Below are positions 50,560 through 60,823 of a stretch of DNA of 60,872 bases, in pieces. A program made the translations under genes and the position numbers. Under the pieces are notes generated by a model. The model saw only the letters and a list, made by a program, of their open reading frames with translations, was not told the DNA's origin and made no database searches. Within the stretch, counting starts at the first letter, position 1. The number at the start of each line of letters is the position of its first letter. This DNA is from OM182 bacterium MED-G24 (GTDB taxonomy: Bacteria > Pseudomonadota > Gammaproteobacteria > Pseudomonadales > Azotimanducaceae): contig NTKD01000005.1 of assembly GCA_002457275.1 (NCBI GenBank), positions 1 to 60,872 of the forward strand, written 5' to 3'.

Positions 50560-51318
50560 ATGGTCCCGTTCAGGCTCATCCGACCGTATTTGGGACCCTT
50601 TCTGATCCTCGTACTGTTATTGCAGGGTTGCCAGCATCCCTCGATGGTGCCGGTGATCGGCACGGGCCGCGGACCACCCTACGTTGTGCAGGAGGGTGAC
50701 ACGCTCTATGCGATTGCATTTCGTAACGGCATTGATTATCGCGACCTTGCACGACGGAACAATATCCCGCCGCCGTTTGTGATCTTCCCGGGTCAAACCC
50801 TGAAGCTTGTTGGCCAATCGGTGCCCGAGAGAGATTCGGGACCCGTCGCTGTCACCCATTCAGACAACGTTGCTGAACGAAAAGTGACCGGAGAGCCTGG
50901 TCAGCAGCCGGCTCCAGTTCCGGCCGCGTCTGGTCTGGAATGGCAATGGCCTCATCCAGGGCAGGTTGTGAAATCGTTTTCGTTGAAGGGCGCGCTTAAC
51001 AAGGGTATCGACATTGCTGGTAAACAGGGTGAACGCGTTCGTTCAGCGGCAAGCGGCGTTGTCGTGTATGCCGGGGGTGGGCTTCGAGGCTACGGCAAAC
51101 TGGTCATCGTTAAACACAATGATCTTTTCCTGTCCGCTTACGGCCACAATGAATCCATTCTGGTGAAAGAAGGCGACTCAGTGAAAGCAGGTCAGGTGCT
51201 TGCCCGGGTCGGCAGAGATGGCGACAACGACGTTCTGCACTTTGAAATCAGGAGAAATGGTATTCCCGAGGATCCGCTTCGCTACCTGCCGATGCGGGAG
51301 GCGAGCGAAGACAGTTGA
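50560..51318 (+). CDS. nlpD: NlpD-like LysM/M23 lipoprotein, amidase activator
   Basis: NlpD activates the amidase AmiC during daughter-cell separation. The 252-residue precursor has a lipoprotein signal ending LLLQGC, with Cys near residue 23, an N-terminal LysM domain (YVVQEGDTLYAIAFRNGI), a proline-rich linker, and a degenerate M23 (LytM) domain where the first zinc His is Asn (LNKGIDIAG), then AYGHNESILV and LHFEIRRNGIPEDPLRYLP. Absent zinc ligands imply a non-catalytic activator, as for E. coli NlpD. rpoS, which normally follows nlpD, is not present; the next gene is fdxA on the opposite strand. Confidence 0.92.
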   Translation: MVPFRLIRPYLGPFLILVLLLQGCQHPSMVPVIGTGRGPPYVVQEGDTLYAIAFRNGIDYRDLARRNNIPPPFVIFPGQTLKLVGQSVPERDSGPVAVTHSDNVAERKVTGEPGQQPAPVPAASGLEWQWPHPGQVVKSFSLKGALNKGIDIAGKQGERVRSAASGVVVYAGGGLRGYGKLVIVKHNDLFLSAYGHNESILVKEGDSVKAGQVLARVGRDGDNDVLHFEIRRNGIPEDPLRYLPMREASEDS

Positions 51319-51321
51319 ACG

Positions 51322-51399
51322 CTTGCAGGTGGACTGCAAGAAGGGTGCAAGGGCAGTGCGTGAAGAGGCTTGAGGGGAATGAGCCTTCGAGGAAGGCTC
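51322..51399 (+). other. two hairpins with GGA at the loop between nlpD and fdxA
   Basis: Hairpin 1 is CTTGCAG-GTGGA-CTGCAAG (51322-51340), a 7 bp perfect stem with a 5 nt loop containing GGA. Hairpin 2 is GAGCCTT-CGAGG-AAGGCTC (51381-51399), again 7 bp, with GGA across the loop edge; another GGA at 51376-51378 lies between them. GGA exposed in hairpin loops is the CsrA/RsmA recognition pattern, and in Pseudomonas the rsmZ RNA gene sits between rpoS and fdxA. I see no promoter and no GacA box. It may be a remnant, a 3' UTR element of nlpD, or simply a terminator between convergent genes. Confidence 0.35.
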
Positions 51400-51412
51400 G
51401 TCCTGGCGCAGA

Positions 51413-51736
51413 TCAGCGCTCCAGGTGCTCCAGCTTGCCCTTCACATCGGCCCAATCTTCGGCATCGGGCAGTGCATCCTGTTTCTCGGTGATATTGGGC
51501 CAGGTTTCAGCAAGCTCTGCGTTCAGTTCCAGGAACTGTTGCTCACCTTCAGGCAACTCATCCTCAGAAAAGATCGCATCGACAGGACATTCCGGCTCAC
51601 ACAGCGCACAATCGATGCACTCGTCCGGATGGATAACTAGGAAGTTAGGGCCTTCATAGAAACAATCCACAGGGCAGACTTCCACACAGTCGGTGTGCTT
51701 GCATTTGATGCAGGCATCGCTCACTACAAATGCCAT
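51413..51736 (-). CDS. fdxA: 7Fe ferredoxin FdxA
   Basis: FdxA carries one [3Fe-4S] and one [4Fe-4S] cluster for low-potential electron transfer. The 107-residue protein shows [20 protein letters not shown] at the start and [17 protein letters not shown], the two cluster-binding motifs in the Azotobacter-type spacing. ATG 51736 was chosen; a longer in-frame start adds about 25 unrelated residues. It is divergent from nlpD and about 130 bp from mutS, as in Pseudomonas. Confidence 0.93.
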   Translation of the reverse strand: MAFVVSDACIKCKHTDCVEVCPVDCFYEGPNFLVIHPDECIDCALCEPECPVDAIFSEDELPEGEQQFLELNAELAETWPNITEKQDALPDAEDWADVKGKLEHLER

Positions 51737-51867
51737 GTAAAAGGTCCTTAAAGCCAGCGCGTAACCGCGGGGGATTGTATCTTGTTTTCTGATCCACAAC
51801 CAGCAAACGAGTGTCATGAGCTTATGCTTTCTGCCGCGATCCGGCGATTTCCTGGTCTGATTGCGCC

Positions 51868-54432
51868 TCAGATCAGTTTACGAAGTTCAAACAGTGTATT
51901 CAGCGCCTGTTGGGGGGTCAGGTTGTTCGGATCCAGGCTCTGGAGGTTATCGATGATGGCCTGATGTTCCGCCTTGGTTTCAACGGATGGCTGCGGTGAT
52001 GGTGATCTATTGAAAAGATCGCTCTGCATGGGGTGCTGGCTGGCGGCGTCTTCCAGTTCATTCAGTTTTCGCTGCGCCTCAGCGATAACGCTGTGGGGGA
52101 CACCCGCCAGCCGGGCAACCTGAAGCCCATAGCTCTGGCTCGCCGGACCGGGCGCAATGGCATACATGAAGACAATATCGTCACCGTGTTCGCGCGCTGT
52201 CATGTGCATGTTCACGGTACCAGGTAGCGTATCGGCCAGGCTCGTGAGTTCGAAATAGTGCGTCGCAAACAGTGTCATCGACGAGACCCGTTCTGCCATA
52301 TCGGTTGCGCAGGCCCACGCTAGGGACAGACCGTCAAAGGTTGACGTGCCGCGGCCGATTTCATCTAGAAGAACAAGACTGTTCCGGGTGGCGTTGTTGA
52401 GAATCATCGCTGTTTCTGTCATTTCGACCATGAATGTGGACCGGCCGCTCGCCAGGTCGTCGCTGGAGCCGATACGCGTAAAGATGCGGTCGATCGATCC
52501 GATCGTTGCAGCACTGGCGGGAACATAGGAGCCGGTATGGGCCAGCAATGCGATCAGTGCGGTCTGGCGCATGTACGTTGACTTGCCGCCCATATTCGGG
52601 CCAGTGATGACGATCAGACGTTGCCCGTCGTCGATCTCGGTATCGTTGGCAACAAACGGTGTGTTCAGATTTTCCTCAACGACCGGGTGTCGACCGGCGT
52701 TGATCTGGATCTCCGGCTCATCTGAGAGAATGGGACGGTTCAGATTCAGAGAGACAGATCGTTCAGCAAAATTGGTGATGACGTCGAGGGTGGACAGCGC
52801 AGTTGCGGTTGCCGTGAGTCGAGCTAGTTCATCGATCAGGATGGTCAGCAGATCTTCGAAGAGTTGTTTCTCTCGAGCCAGCGACCGACTACGAGCACTC
52901 AGGGCCTTGTCTTCGAAACCTTTGAGCTCTGGCGTGATGAATCGCTCGGCGTTCTTGAGCGTCTGCCTGCGGATATAGTGTACCGGCGCATCCTGTGCTT
53001 GGCTCTTACTGATCTCGATAAAGAAACCGTGAACCTTGTTGTAGCCGACCTTCAGGGTGCTGAGACCGGTGGTTCTGCGTTCAGTCTCCTCGAGTTCGTT
53101 CAGGTAGGACTGGGCGTTTTCATTGATCCCACGAAGTTCATCGAGTTCCTCATCGTAGCCGCCGGCGATGACGCCACCGTCTCGGATAATGGCAGGTGGG
53201 CTGTCGATGATTGCCGTGGTCAGTCTGGTCGCAAGATTCGGATACGGTGCGCAATCGCCCCCAAGCTTATTCAACAGAGCTGTTGTCTCTGACGACAGCA
53301 TGTCGTGCAGAATGGGCAGGGCATTAAGGGTATCCCGGAGTCGGGCGAGGTCACGTGGTCTTGCTGATCTTAGCGACACTCTCGACAGGATCCGCTCGAT
53401 ATCTCCAATATCCTGCAGTTGTGCCTGATAGTCCTGGTAACGGTAGGTCGCCACCAGATCGGTTAATGCATCGAGACGAGCATTCAGTATGGCTCTGTCC
53501 CGGAGCGGACGATTCAACCAACGGCGCAGCATGCGACTACCCATGGGCGTTTGGGTCTGGTTGAACACCGAAAACAGCGTACTGCTGGCCCCGCCGGCAA
53601 TATTGGTATCAATCTCAAGGTTCCTTCTTGATGCCGGATCGATGATGACTGCGTCGTCCCGATGGAGACGCGACAGTCCTCGAATATGTGGCAGGGCGGT
53701 GCGCTGGGTCTGTGAGACATAGCCCATCAGTGCGCCGGCGGCCTCAACAATGACTGGACACTCGTCGATGTCAAAGCCACTCAGGTCACGTGTTCCAAAT
53801 TGGGTTGTGAGGCGTGTATGGGCCTGATTCTGGTCGAATTCCCACGATGGCAGGCGACGGGTGCCTGCACGGTCTGTGATTGTTGCCGAATAGTCGATGT
53901 CGTCGGCCAGAATAAGCTCCGCCGGTCGAATACGGTTCATTTCGGTGAGCAGCTCTTCCTGGGAGTTCGCGCTTTGGACTTCGAACCGCCCAGCGGCGAG
54001 GTCGAGTGTCGCGATGCCGAAGGTGTTGTCATTGGTATGAATCGCCGCGATGAGGGTGTCTGTCGTTTCGTTCAGCAGCGCTTCGTCGGTTAAGGTTCCC
54101 GGAGTGACGATCCTGACAACCTGGCGATCAACAGGACCTTTTGATGTTGCCGGGTCGCCGATCTGCTCGCAGATAGCAACCGATTCGCCCTGCCGAACCA
54201 GTCGGGCGAGGTAGGTATCCACGGAGTGGTAGGGTACGCCACACATCGGAATCGGCTGACCTGCGGAACTACCGCGTTTCGTCAGTGTGATATCGAGCAA
54301 TCGGGACGCCTGGCTGGCGTCATCAAAGAACAGTTCGTAGAAATCACCCATGCGATAGAACAGTAGGATATCAGGGTGTTCGGCCTTGATGCCCAGGTAT
54401 TGCTGCATCATGGGTGTGTGGGACTGGGGCAT
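51868..54432 (-). CDS. mutS: DNA mismatch repair protein MutS
   Basis: MutS recognises mismatches and starts methyl-directed repair. The 854-residue protein begins [12 protein letters not shown] and has the mismatch-contacting Phe-x-Glu in [11 protein letters not shown], the connector, lever and clamp domains, and a C-terminal ATPase with [20 protein letters not shown] and [20 protein letters not shown]. The full length and motifs argue that mismatch repair is intact, so the pseudogenes elsewhere are not explained by a mutS defect. Confidence 0.96.
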   Translation of the reverse strand: MPQSHTPMMQQYLGIKAEHPDILLFYRMGDFYELFFDDASQASRLLDITLTKRGSSAGQPIPMCGVPYHSVDTYLARLVRQGESVAICEQIGDPATSKGPVDRQVVRIVTPGTLTDEALLNETTDTLIAAIHTNDNTFGIATLDLAAGRFEVQSANSQEELLTEMNRIRPAELILADDIDYSATITDRAGTRRLPSWEFDQNQAHTRLTTQFGTRDLSGFDIDECPVIVEAAGALMGYVSQTQRTALPHIRGLSRLHRDDAVIIDPASRRNLEIDTNIAGGASSTLFSVFNQTQTPMGSRMLRRWLNRPLRDRAILNARLDALTDLVATYRYQDYQAQLQDIGDIERILSRVSLRSARPRDLARLRDTLNALPILHDMLSSETTALLNKLGGDCAPYPNLATRLTTAIIDSPPAIIRDGGVIAGGYDEELDELRGINENAQSYLNELEETERRTTGLSTLKVGYNKVHGFFIEISKSQAQDAPVHYIRRQTLKNAERFITPELKGFEDKALSARSRSLAREKQLFEDLLTILIDELARLTATATALSTLDVITNFAERSVSLNLNRPILSDEPEIQINAGRHPVVEENLNTPFVANDTEIDDGQRLIVITGPNMGGKSTYMRQTALIALLAHTGSYVPASAATIGSIDRIFTRIGSSDDLASGRSTFMVEMTETAMILNNATRNSLVLLDEIGRGTSTFDGLSLAWACATDMAERVSSMTLFATHYFELTSLADTLPGTVNMHMTAREHGDDIVFMYAIAPGPASQSYGLQVARLAGVPHSVIAEAQRKLNELEDAASQHPMQSDLFNRSPSPQPSVETKAEHQAIIDNLQSLDPNNLTPQQALNTLFELRKLI

Positions 54433-54577
54433 TAAGAGAACGACGGTGAAAGGTGCGGACTCATTCTACTGGAGTTGAACGATGGCGAACATGCGGGCAC
54501 GAACCTGGATCGTCGAATAGACGTTGTACCGAACCGGGATCATCCTGTGAAAAAGACGAACGATTGAAAAATTTGTT

Positions 54578-54606
54578 TTGAATTTCGTGGCGTCTACTGT
54601 TTAAAT
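54578..54606 (+). promoter_or_regulatory. recA promoter
   Basis: TTGAAT (54578-54583) and TTAAAT (54601-54606) are separated by 17 bp. The -10 region is covered by the LexA box, the normal arrangement for SOS control of recA. Confidence 0.65.
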
Positions 54607-54612
54607 GTACAG
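54597..54612 (+). promoter_or_regulatory. LexA (SOS) box of recA
   Basis: CTGTTTAAATGTACAG fits the gammaproteobacterial LexA consensus CTG-N10-CAG with an AT-rich centre. It overlaps the -10 element, so LexA binding would block transcription until DNA damage activates RecA-mediated LexA self-cleavage. Confidence 0.85.
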
Positions 54613-54871
54613 TATGCATACAGGGTCACTTTCAAGGGCATTTTCAGCTATATTTTCAGAGGTATATGACACCGTCCAGTCCCGTTTCCTCAACCGATTC
54701 TTGTCGATTGACTCTCTACGAGCATGTCGAGAACCCGCCACACGTCACGACGCTGCGCGATACTACACTACACTGCGATGCCCATTGTCTTTGGTTCGCA
54801 AACGGTTCTTTTTGCCAACTTCTTCAACAGTTTCTTACTCGTTTCTTTCTTAAAACCTAAACAGGAGGACA

Positions 54872-55939
54872 TTGAACATGTCTGATTTGGAAAACTCACG
54901 TGATCCCAACAAGGATAAAGCGCTGACAGCTGCACTGTCTCAAATCGAGAGACAGTTTGGTAAAGGGGCGATGATGCGTCTTGGGGACACTGTTCAGGAA
55001 CGGATACCTTCAATATCGACAGGGTCCCTCGGGCTCGATGTGGCGCTTGGAATCGGCGGATTGCCACAAGGGCGTATTGTTGAAATCTACGGCCCGGAAT
55101 CTTCTGGCAAGACGACGCTAACACTACAGGTCATTGCTGAGTGTCAGAAAAGCGGTGGAACCTGCGCGTTTATTGATGCAGAGCACGCTCTGGATCCGCT
55201 GTACGCACAGAACCTGGGTGTCAACATCGATGATCTGTTGGTATCCCAGCCTGATACGGGTGAGCAGGCGCTTGAGATCTGCGACATGATCGTGCGTTCA
55301 GGTGCCGTTGATGTGGTTATTGTCGACTCGGTGGCCGCACTGACACCCAAGGCCGAAATCGAAGGTGAGATGGGGGATACCCACGTCGGTCTGCAGGCAC
55401 GACTGATGAGCCAGGCGCTGCGAAAGATGGCTGGCAACATCAAGAACTCCAACACACTGGTCGTATTCATCAACCAGATCAGGATGAAGATCGGTGTGAT
55501 GTTTGGTTCACCGGAGACGACAACAGGTGGAAATGCACTGAAGTTCTATTCCTCGGTTCGTCTCGATATTCGACGTATCGGTGCCATCAAGGACGGTGAC
55601 GAAGTTGTCGGTAACGAAACGCGAGTCAAGGTTATCAAGAACAAGGTGGCCCCGCCCTTCAAACAAACTGAGTTTCAGATTTTGTATGGGCGTGGTATCA
55701 ACCGTACGGGTGAGATCATTGATCTGGGCGTGCAACAGGGACTGGTTGAGAAAGCTGGTGCCTGGTATAGCTACCAGACAGATCGAATAGGCCAGGGCAA
55801 GAAAAACGCTTCCGATTTCCTGGACGATCATCCGGAGATTCGTGATGAACTGGAGACCAAGATTCGAGCCGAGTTGCTCGGGGAAAGCGATCCAGAAGCA
55901 GCTGCCGAAGATAATGTAACGCCCATCTCGGGAATTTGA
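54872..55939 (+). CDS. recA: recombinase RecA
   Basis: RecA forms nucleoprotein filaments for homologous recombination and SOS induction. The 355-residue protein has the Walker [16 protein letters not shown], the conserved [29 protein letters not shown], loop L2 around [20 protein letters not shown], and the acidic C-terminus. The ATG is 9 nt after AGGAGGA. It is preceded by a LexA box and followed by recX. Confidence 0.97.
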   Translation: MNMSDLENSRDPNKDKALTAALSQIERQFGKGAMMRLGDTVQERIPSISTGSLGLDVALGIGGLPQGRIVEIYGPESSGKTTLTLQVIAECQKSGGTCAFIDAEHALDPLYAQNLGVNIDDLLVSQPDTGEQALEICDMIVRSGAVDVVIVDSVAALTPKAEIEGEMGDTHVGLQARLMSQALRKMAGNIKNSNTLVVFINQIRMKIGVMFGSPETTTGGNALKFYSSVRLDIRRIGAIKDGDEVVGNETRVKVIKNKVAPPFKQTEFQILYGRGINRTGEIIDLGVQQGLVEKAGAWYSYQTDRIGQGKKNASDFLDDHPEIRDELETKIRAELLGESDPEAAAEDNVTPISGI

Positions 55940-56511
55940 GCAAGCTGATGTCCCTTCGCCGCGCGGCAATGGATTTGCTGGCGCGGCGTGAACATAGCCG
56001 TGCTGAATTGCGCAAGAAGTTGTGCGCGAAGCTCTGGCGACGTTTCAGCGAGTTGGACCCTGGCGATATCGATGATGTGCTGGATCAACTCGCTGCGGAC
56101 GGCCTTCTGAGTGAACAAAGAGCGTTGTCCTCCTTTGTCAGGGAACGCGTCAGGCGTGGACAGGGCCCCATCAAAATTCTGTTTGATGCCAGACAACGAG
56201 GATTTGATTCCGCGGATGTGGAAGCTGAGCTGGAGGTGGTTGAGATCGACTGGATAGCGTCGGCCTCAGATGTTCTGCATCGCAGATTTGGAAATGGCGC
56301 CCGCAGCGAGTTAGCTGCTGACGGCGCTGTGGAAGACGCGATGGAAGCTACTATCGCCGGTGACGACTCAGGTGTCACGAACAGTGAACGTCGACAGTCG
56401 CGCAACGACCGGCAGATTGCGTTGAGGAAAGAGCAGGCTCGTCGATATCGCTTTCTGACACAGCGCGGTTTTACTGGTGATCAGATCACCGAGGTTATAC
56501 GCGGGATCTGA
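55936..56511 (+). CDS. recX: RecA regulator RecX
   Basis: RecX caps RecA filaments and limits their activity. The 191-residue protein starts [20 protein letters not shown], the diagnostic RecX first repeat, followed by [20 protein letters not shown] and the later [20 protein letters not shown] repeat. Between the second and third repeats, about residues 117-165, there is an acidic/polar insert of about 40 residues that E. coli RecX (166 aa) lacks. TTG 55936 overlaps the recA stop; ATG 55948 is an alternative start. Confidence 0.92.
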   Translation: MSKLMSLRRAAMDLLARREHSRAELRKKLCAKLWRRFSELDPGDIDDVLDQLAADGLLSEQRALSSFVRERVRRGQGPIKILFDARQRGFDSADVEAELEVVEIDWIASASDVLHRRFGNGARSELAADGAVEDAMEATIAGDDSGVTNSERRQSRNDRQIALRKEQARRYRFLTQRGFTGDQITEVIRGI

Positions 56512-56649
56512 TAGCCTGCAGATTCACTTCATGTGTCGCGTCTGTTTTCGGTTTTAGGTATTGTTGCGGATTCAAGAGGCGGACACATCCGTTTCGCCTT
56601 CCGAGCGGCCTGAGGTCTTTCAGAGGTCTGCGGTAGACAGGTTAAACCC

Positions 56650-59262
56650 ATGAAATCGATGAACAGCGAAGAAATACGCCAGGCGTTTCTGGAATTCTTC
56701 GAAAGCAAACAGCATCAGAAAGTCGATAGCGCGTCGTTGGTTCCCACCAACGATCCTACGTTGCTGTTCACCAACGCAGGTATGGTTCAGTTCAAGGAGG
56801 CACTCGCTCTTCGTGAGAATCGGGGCTATACCCGCGCGACGAGTTGCCAGCGATGCGTTCGGGCTGGTGGTAAACACAATGATCTGGATAACGTGGGGTA
56901 TACAGCGCGTCACCATACGTTCTTCGAGATGTTGGGTAACTTCAGTTTTGGTGACTACTTCAAGCAGGAAGCCATTGCTCAGGCCTGGGAGTTTCTCACC
57001 GGGGTATTGCAGATTCCGGCCGAAAAACTCTGGGTAACTGTGCACGACAGTGATGACGAGGCGGAACGGATCTGGGTCGAGGAGATCGGCTTTGATAAGT
57101 CCCGGGTATCCAGGCTGGGTGATAAAGACAATTTTTGGGCGATGGGTGACACCGGCCCATGTGGTCCCTGTTCAGAGATCTTTTACGACCATGGTGCGGA
57201 TGTTCCGGGTGGACCGCCTGGCAGTCCGGATGATGATCTTGATCGATATGTCGAAATCTGGAATCTCGTCTTCCCCCAATACGATCGCTCTGAAGATGGA
57301 ACCCTGACGCCGCTGGAAAAACCGGGGGTGGATACGGGCATGGGCCTCGAACGGCTTGCAGCTGTGTTGCAGGGGGTTCACAACAACTACGACACTGATA
57401 TTTTCCAGTCACTGATATTGAAGGCAGGAGCATTGCTCAATATCAGGGACCAGAGCAATGAATCGTTGCGTGTCATCGCTGATCACATTCGTTCGTGTGC
57501 ATTTTTAATCGCGGATGGTGTTCTGCCATCAAATGAAGGCCGGGGGTACGTGCTGAGACGGATTATTCGTCGGGCGCTTCGGCATGGGCACAAGCTTCAG
57601 TCCCAATCACCGTTCTTTCACAAGATGGTATCCAGCCTTGACGAGCAGATGGGTGAGGCCTACCCGGTTCTGCGGGAGACTCGCGAACGGATAGAAAAGA
57701 TTCTGCTGAAAGAAGAAGAGCAGTTTGATCAGACCCTGGATCAGGGGATGCGGTTGCTGTCGGAACATATCTCAGACCTCGAGGGTACCGAGATTCCGGG
57801 TGAGGTTGTGTTCAAGCTTTACGATACCTATGGATTCCCGCCAGATCTAACCGCTGACATCGCGCGAGAACGTGAGCTGACCCTCGATATGGAAGGGTTT
57901 GAGGTGGAGATGACGAAGCAGCGGGAACGAGCCCGTGCTGCCAGTCGATTCGAAGCCAACGTCTCGGCAATGAATATTACGGCGAGTACGATGTTCAATG
58001 GCTACGAAGCGCTCAATGGAAAAGGGCGTGTGATGTCGCTGATTGTCGGCGAGGCAAGTGTCAACGAGATCAATGAGGGTGATGAAGCCATTGTGATTCT
58101 TGATGCGACACCTTTTTATGCAGAGAGCGGTGGTCAGGTGGGTGACATGGGCCGGCTCTTTGGAAATGGTCAGACGTTCGAGGTCCTCGATACGATCAAA
58201 GGGGGTGAAGCGCATCTACACAAGGGCTTGTTGCAGGAAGGTACGCTGAAGGTAGGCGACGAGCTTGAAGCACAGGTTCATGGTGATCAGCGAGCGGCTA
58301 TTCGCCTCAACCACTCAGCGACGCATCTTTTACATGCAGCGTTGCGGGAGATACTGGGGCCACACGTTAATCAGCGAGGTTCACTGGTGACCGGTGATCG
58401 CCTGAGGTTTGATTTCTCACATTTCGAACCGGTCACGCCAGAACAGCAACGTCAGATTGCTCGCAGGGTGAACGAGGAAATCCGGGAAAATTCAGTCATT
58501 CAAACCGAGCTTATGTCGCTGGCTGACGCACGCAGCAGCGGCGCGATGGCGCTCTTTAATGAGAAATACGCTGATGAAGTGCGTGTATTGACCATGGGCG
58601 ACGGATATTCGGTTGAACTCTGTGGAGGTACGCATGCGAGCAGGACCGGCGATATCGGGTATTTTCGACTACTTTCTGAGGAAGGCACTGCGTCAGGGGT
58701 GCGTCGGATTTTAGCGTCCACGGGGCAGGGTGCCATTCAGGCGGCCGAAGACCTTGACGTGGCGATGGGCGACGCCAGTGCGTTGCTGCGCGCGGACGCC
58801 GATGGTCTGACAGATAAACTGAAACAGTTGCTGGATCAGCACCGTCAGCTTGAGAAGGAAGTGGGTCGCTTGAATACGAGGCTGGCCAGCTCCGCGGGGC
58901 AACCTGCCGGAGACACGGTGGCTGAGGTCGCCGGTGTGAAAGTGTCAATTCAGCAGCTTGAGGACGTGGATCCGAAATCACTGCGGCAGGTGTGCGATAA
59001 CCTTAAGGATAAGCTGGGTAGTGGTGTCGTTTGCCTGGCAACCGTGACGGGCGCCAAGATTTCTTTGGTTGCCGGGGTCACCAAGGATCTTACAGATAGG
59101 GTGAAAGCGGGAGATCTGGTCAACCATATCGCTGCTCAGGTGGGTGGAAAGGGTGGTGGCAGACCTGATTTCGCACAGGCGGGCGGCAGTGATGTTGATG
59201 CGTTGCCCGGAGCCCTTGAGTCCGTCCAGGACTATTTGCAGGATCGTCTCGGAGGCGTTTAA
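56650..59262 (+). CDS. alaS: alanyl-tRNA synthetase
   Basis: AlaRS charges tRNA(Ala) and edits Ser and Gly. The 870-residue protein has an aminoacylation core starting [18 protein letters not shown] and [19 protein letters not shown], an editing domain with [17 protein letters not shown] and [13 protein letters not shown] containing the zinc ligands, and a C-terminal C-Ala domain with [14 protein letters not shown]. It lies downstream of recX with a 138 bp gap. Confidence 0.96.
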   Translation: MKSMNSEEIRQAFLEFFESKQHQKVDSASLVPTNDPTLLFTNAGMVQFKEALALRENRGYTRATSCQRCVRAGGKHNDLDNVGYTARHHTFFEMLGNFSFGDYFKQEAIAQAWEFLTGVLQIPAEKLWVTVHDSDDEAERIWVEEIGFDKSRVSRLGDKDNFWAMGDTGPCGPCSEIFYDHGADVPGGPPGSPDDDLDRYVEIWNLVFPQYDRSEDGTLTPLEKPGVDTGMGLERLAAVLQGVHNNYDTDIFQSLILKAGALLNIRDQSNESLRVIADHIRSCAFLIADGVLPSNEGRGYVLRRIIRRALRHGHKLQSQSPFFHKMVSSLDEQMGEAYPVLRETRERIEKILLKEEEQFDQTLDQGMRLLSEHISDLEGTEIPGEVVFKLYDTYGFPPDLTADIARERELTLDMEGFEVEMTKQRERARAASRFEANVSAMNITASTMFNGYEALNGKGRVMSLIVGEASVNEINEGDEAIVILDATPFYAESGGQVGDMGRLFGNGQTFEVLDTIKGGEAHLHKGLLQEGTLKVGDELEAQVHGDQRAAIRLNHSATHLLHAALREILGPHVNQRGSLVTGDRLRFDFSHFEPVTPEQQRQIARRVNEEIRENSVIQTELMSLADARSSGAMALFNEKYADEVRVLTMGDGYSVELCGGTHASRTGDIGYFRLLSEEGTASGVRRILASTGQGAIQAAEDLDVAMGDASALLRADADGLTDKLKQLLDQHRQLEKEVGRLNTRLASSAGQPAGDTVAEVAGVKVSIQQLEDVDPKSLRQVCDNLKDKLGSGVVCLATVTGAKISLVAGVTKDLTDRVKAGDLVNHIAAQVGGKGGGRPDFAQAGGSDVDALPGALESVQDYLQDRLGGV

Positions 59263-59319
59263 ATACGCCACTTTTTTGGGCGGCCCGAATAGGGCCACCG
59301 CAACACTGCGTTGAGTACT

Positions 59320-60546
59320 ATGTCAGTCATCGTGCAGAAGTATGGTGGTACCTCGGTTGCCACCACGACCCATATTGAGAATGTGGCCCGTCGTGTCATC
59401 GCGACCAAGCAGGCGGGACACGCTGTGATTGTCGTTGTGTCTGCCATGGGCAAAGAAACGGATCGTCTTGATGGGCTTGCGAGAGAGGTCGGTGTCAACG
59501 AAGAGACATTCCGAGAGGTCGATGTCCTGATGACGACTGGTGAGCAGGTGAGTGTGGCGTTGCTTGCCATGACCCTGATTAACATGGGGCACAAAGCCCG
59601 GTCCTATACGGGAGGCCAGGTGCGCATGCTGACAGACAGTGCACATACACGCGCGAGGCTTCTGGATATTGAGACGGACCGGCTTAGATCGGACCTGAAG
59701 GATGGGGTCATCGCAGTGGTGGCCGGTTACCAGGGCGTCGATACTGAGCACAATATTACGACGCTGGGTCGAGGTGGGTCAGATACCACGGCGGTAGCGC
59801 TTGCGTGCGCGATCGGTGCCGAGGAGTGCCAGATCTATACCGACGTGGACGGTGTGTATACCGCGGACCCCCGAGTCTGTGAAGATGCACGATGTCTCGA
59901 GAGACTGACTTTCGAGGAAATGTTGGAACTGGCGAGCCAGGGCTCTCGCGTCTTACATACCCGATCGGTGGAGCTTGCCAGCAAGTACCAGATGCCACTC
60001 CGGGTGTCGTCGTCTTTCCGGGATGTGCCGGGTACGCTGATCAGTAAAGAGGATGAATCTATGGAACAAGCGATCATCTCTGGCATCGCGTTTACGCGAG
60101 ACGAGGCCAAGTTGACGGTAACAGGTGTGAAGGATGTCCCCGGGATTGCCTATCGCATTCTGGGTCCGGTCAGCGATGGGAATATCGAAGTGGACATGAT
60201 TGTCCAGAATACTTCCGCCGATCAGACCACCGATTTTACTTTTACGGTGCAACGTGACGACTATGACCGTGTCATGGATATATTGCAGAAAGTGGTGGAT
60301 GATATAGAAGCTGGTGAGGTTCAGGGCGATGCGAAAATCGCGAAGATCTCTTTGGTTGGTGTTGGAATGCGTTCGCATGCCGGTGTTGCCAGTAAGATGT
60401 TCAAGGTCTTGTCAGATGAGTCGATCAATATTCAGATGATATCGACTTCAGAGATCAAGATTTCTGTAGTAGTTGACGAGAAATACCTTGAACTCGCGGT
60501 TCGAGCGCTGCATTCGGCTTTTGAGCTGAACGAGGAAGGGGCGTAA
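59320..60546 (+). CDS. lysC: aspartokinase
   Basis: LysC phosphorylates aspartate at the head of the lysine, threonine and methionine pathways, feeding the dapD/E/C genes in this window. The 408-residue protein starts VQKYGGTSVATTTHIENVA, with GRGGSDTTAVALA in the kinase domain and two ACT regulatory domains, typical of single lysine/threonine-inhibited aspartokinases. ATG 59320 was preferred over TTG 59311. The order alaS-lysC-csrA is conserved in Pseudomonas. Confidence 0.95.
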   Translation: MSVIVQKYGGTSVATTTHIENVARRVIATKQAGHAVIVVVSAMGKETDRLDGLAREVGVNEETFREVDVLMTTGEQVSVALLAMTLINMGHKARSYTGGQVRMLTDSAHTRARLLDIETDRLRSDLKDGVIAVVAGYQGVDTEHNITTLGRGGSDTTAVALACAIGAEECQIYTDVDGVYTADPRVCEDARCLERLTFEEMLELASQGSRVLHTRSVELASKYQMPLRVSSSFRDVPGTLISKEDESMEQAIISGIAFTRDEAKLTVTGVKDVPGIAYRILGPVSDGNIEVDMIVQNTSADQTTDFTFTVQRDDYDRVMDILQKVVDDIEAGEVQGDAKIAKISLVGVGMRSHAGVASKMFKVLSDESINIQMISTSEIKISVVVDEKYLELAVRALHSAFELNEEGA

Positions 60547-60613
60547 CCAGGGTCTTTTGAGCACTTTCGATTGATTCTACGGACCTGAAAATGGATTTTG
60601 AGAGGACGGACAC

Positions 60614-60823
60614 ATGCTGGTTTTGACCAGGCGCGTCGGCGAGACGCTCATGATCGGCGATGATGTGACCGTGACCGTGCTGGGCGTGAAAGGTAACCAG
60701 GTCCGTATCGGTGTGAGCGCGCCCAAAGAGGTCGCCGTGCATCGTGAGGAGATTTATCAGCGTAACTATTCGGGTGATGTGCCGGAGCTTGGCAATGAGG
60801 CTGAGCCCGATTCGAAGGACTAA
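60614..60823 (+). CDS. csrA: carbon storage regulator CsrA (RsmA)
   Basis: CsrA is a dimeric RNA-binding protein that represses or activates translation by binding GGA motifs near ribosome sites. The 69-residue protein starts [20 protein letters not shown] and has [20 protein letters not shown], including the RNA-contacting arginine in VHREEI. It appears intact, whereas its usual upstream regulators are damaged in this genome. In Pseudomonas a tRNA gene follows; none is identifiable before the window ends. Confidence 0.97.
   Translation: MLVLTRRVGETLMIGDDVTVTVLGVKGNQVRIGVSAPKEVAVHREEIYQRNYSGDVPELGNEAEPDSKD

Larger units (their letters stand above)
54433..54871. other. mutS-recA intergenic region
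   Basis: This 439 bp region between the divergent mutS and recA genes holds the recA SOS promoter at 54578-54612 and a leader of over 240 nt. The last part of the leader is pyrimidine-rich, with CTTCTTCAACAGTTTCTTAC near 54818, ending in a strong AGGAGGA ribosome site. An open frame inside it is not supported as a gene. cinA, which lies upstream of recA in Pseudomonas, is absent. Confidence 0.6.

Noticed and set aside
51868-54432. Mismatch repair defect as cause of the pseudogenes
   Set aside because: mutS is full length with all ATPase and mismatch-binding motifs; no lesion seen.
54605-54853. 82-codon frame in the recA leader
   Set aside because: It starts inside the LexA box, has no ribosome site or family resemblance, and composition is not protein-like.
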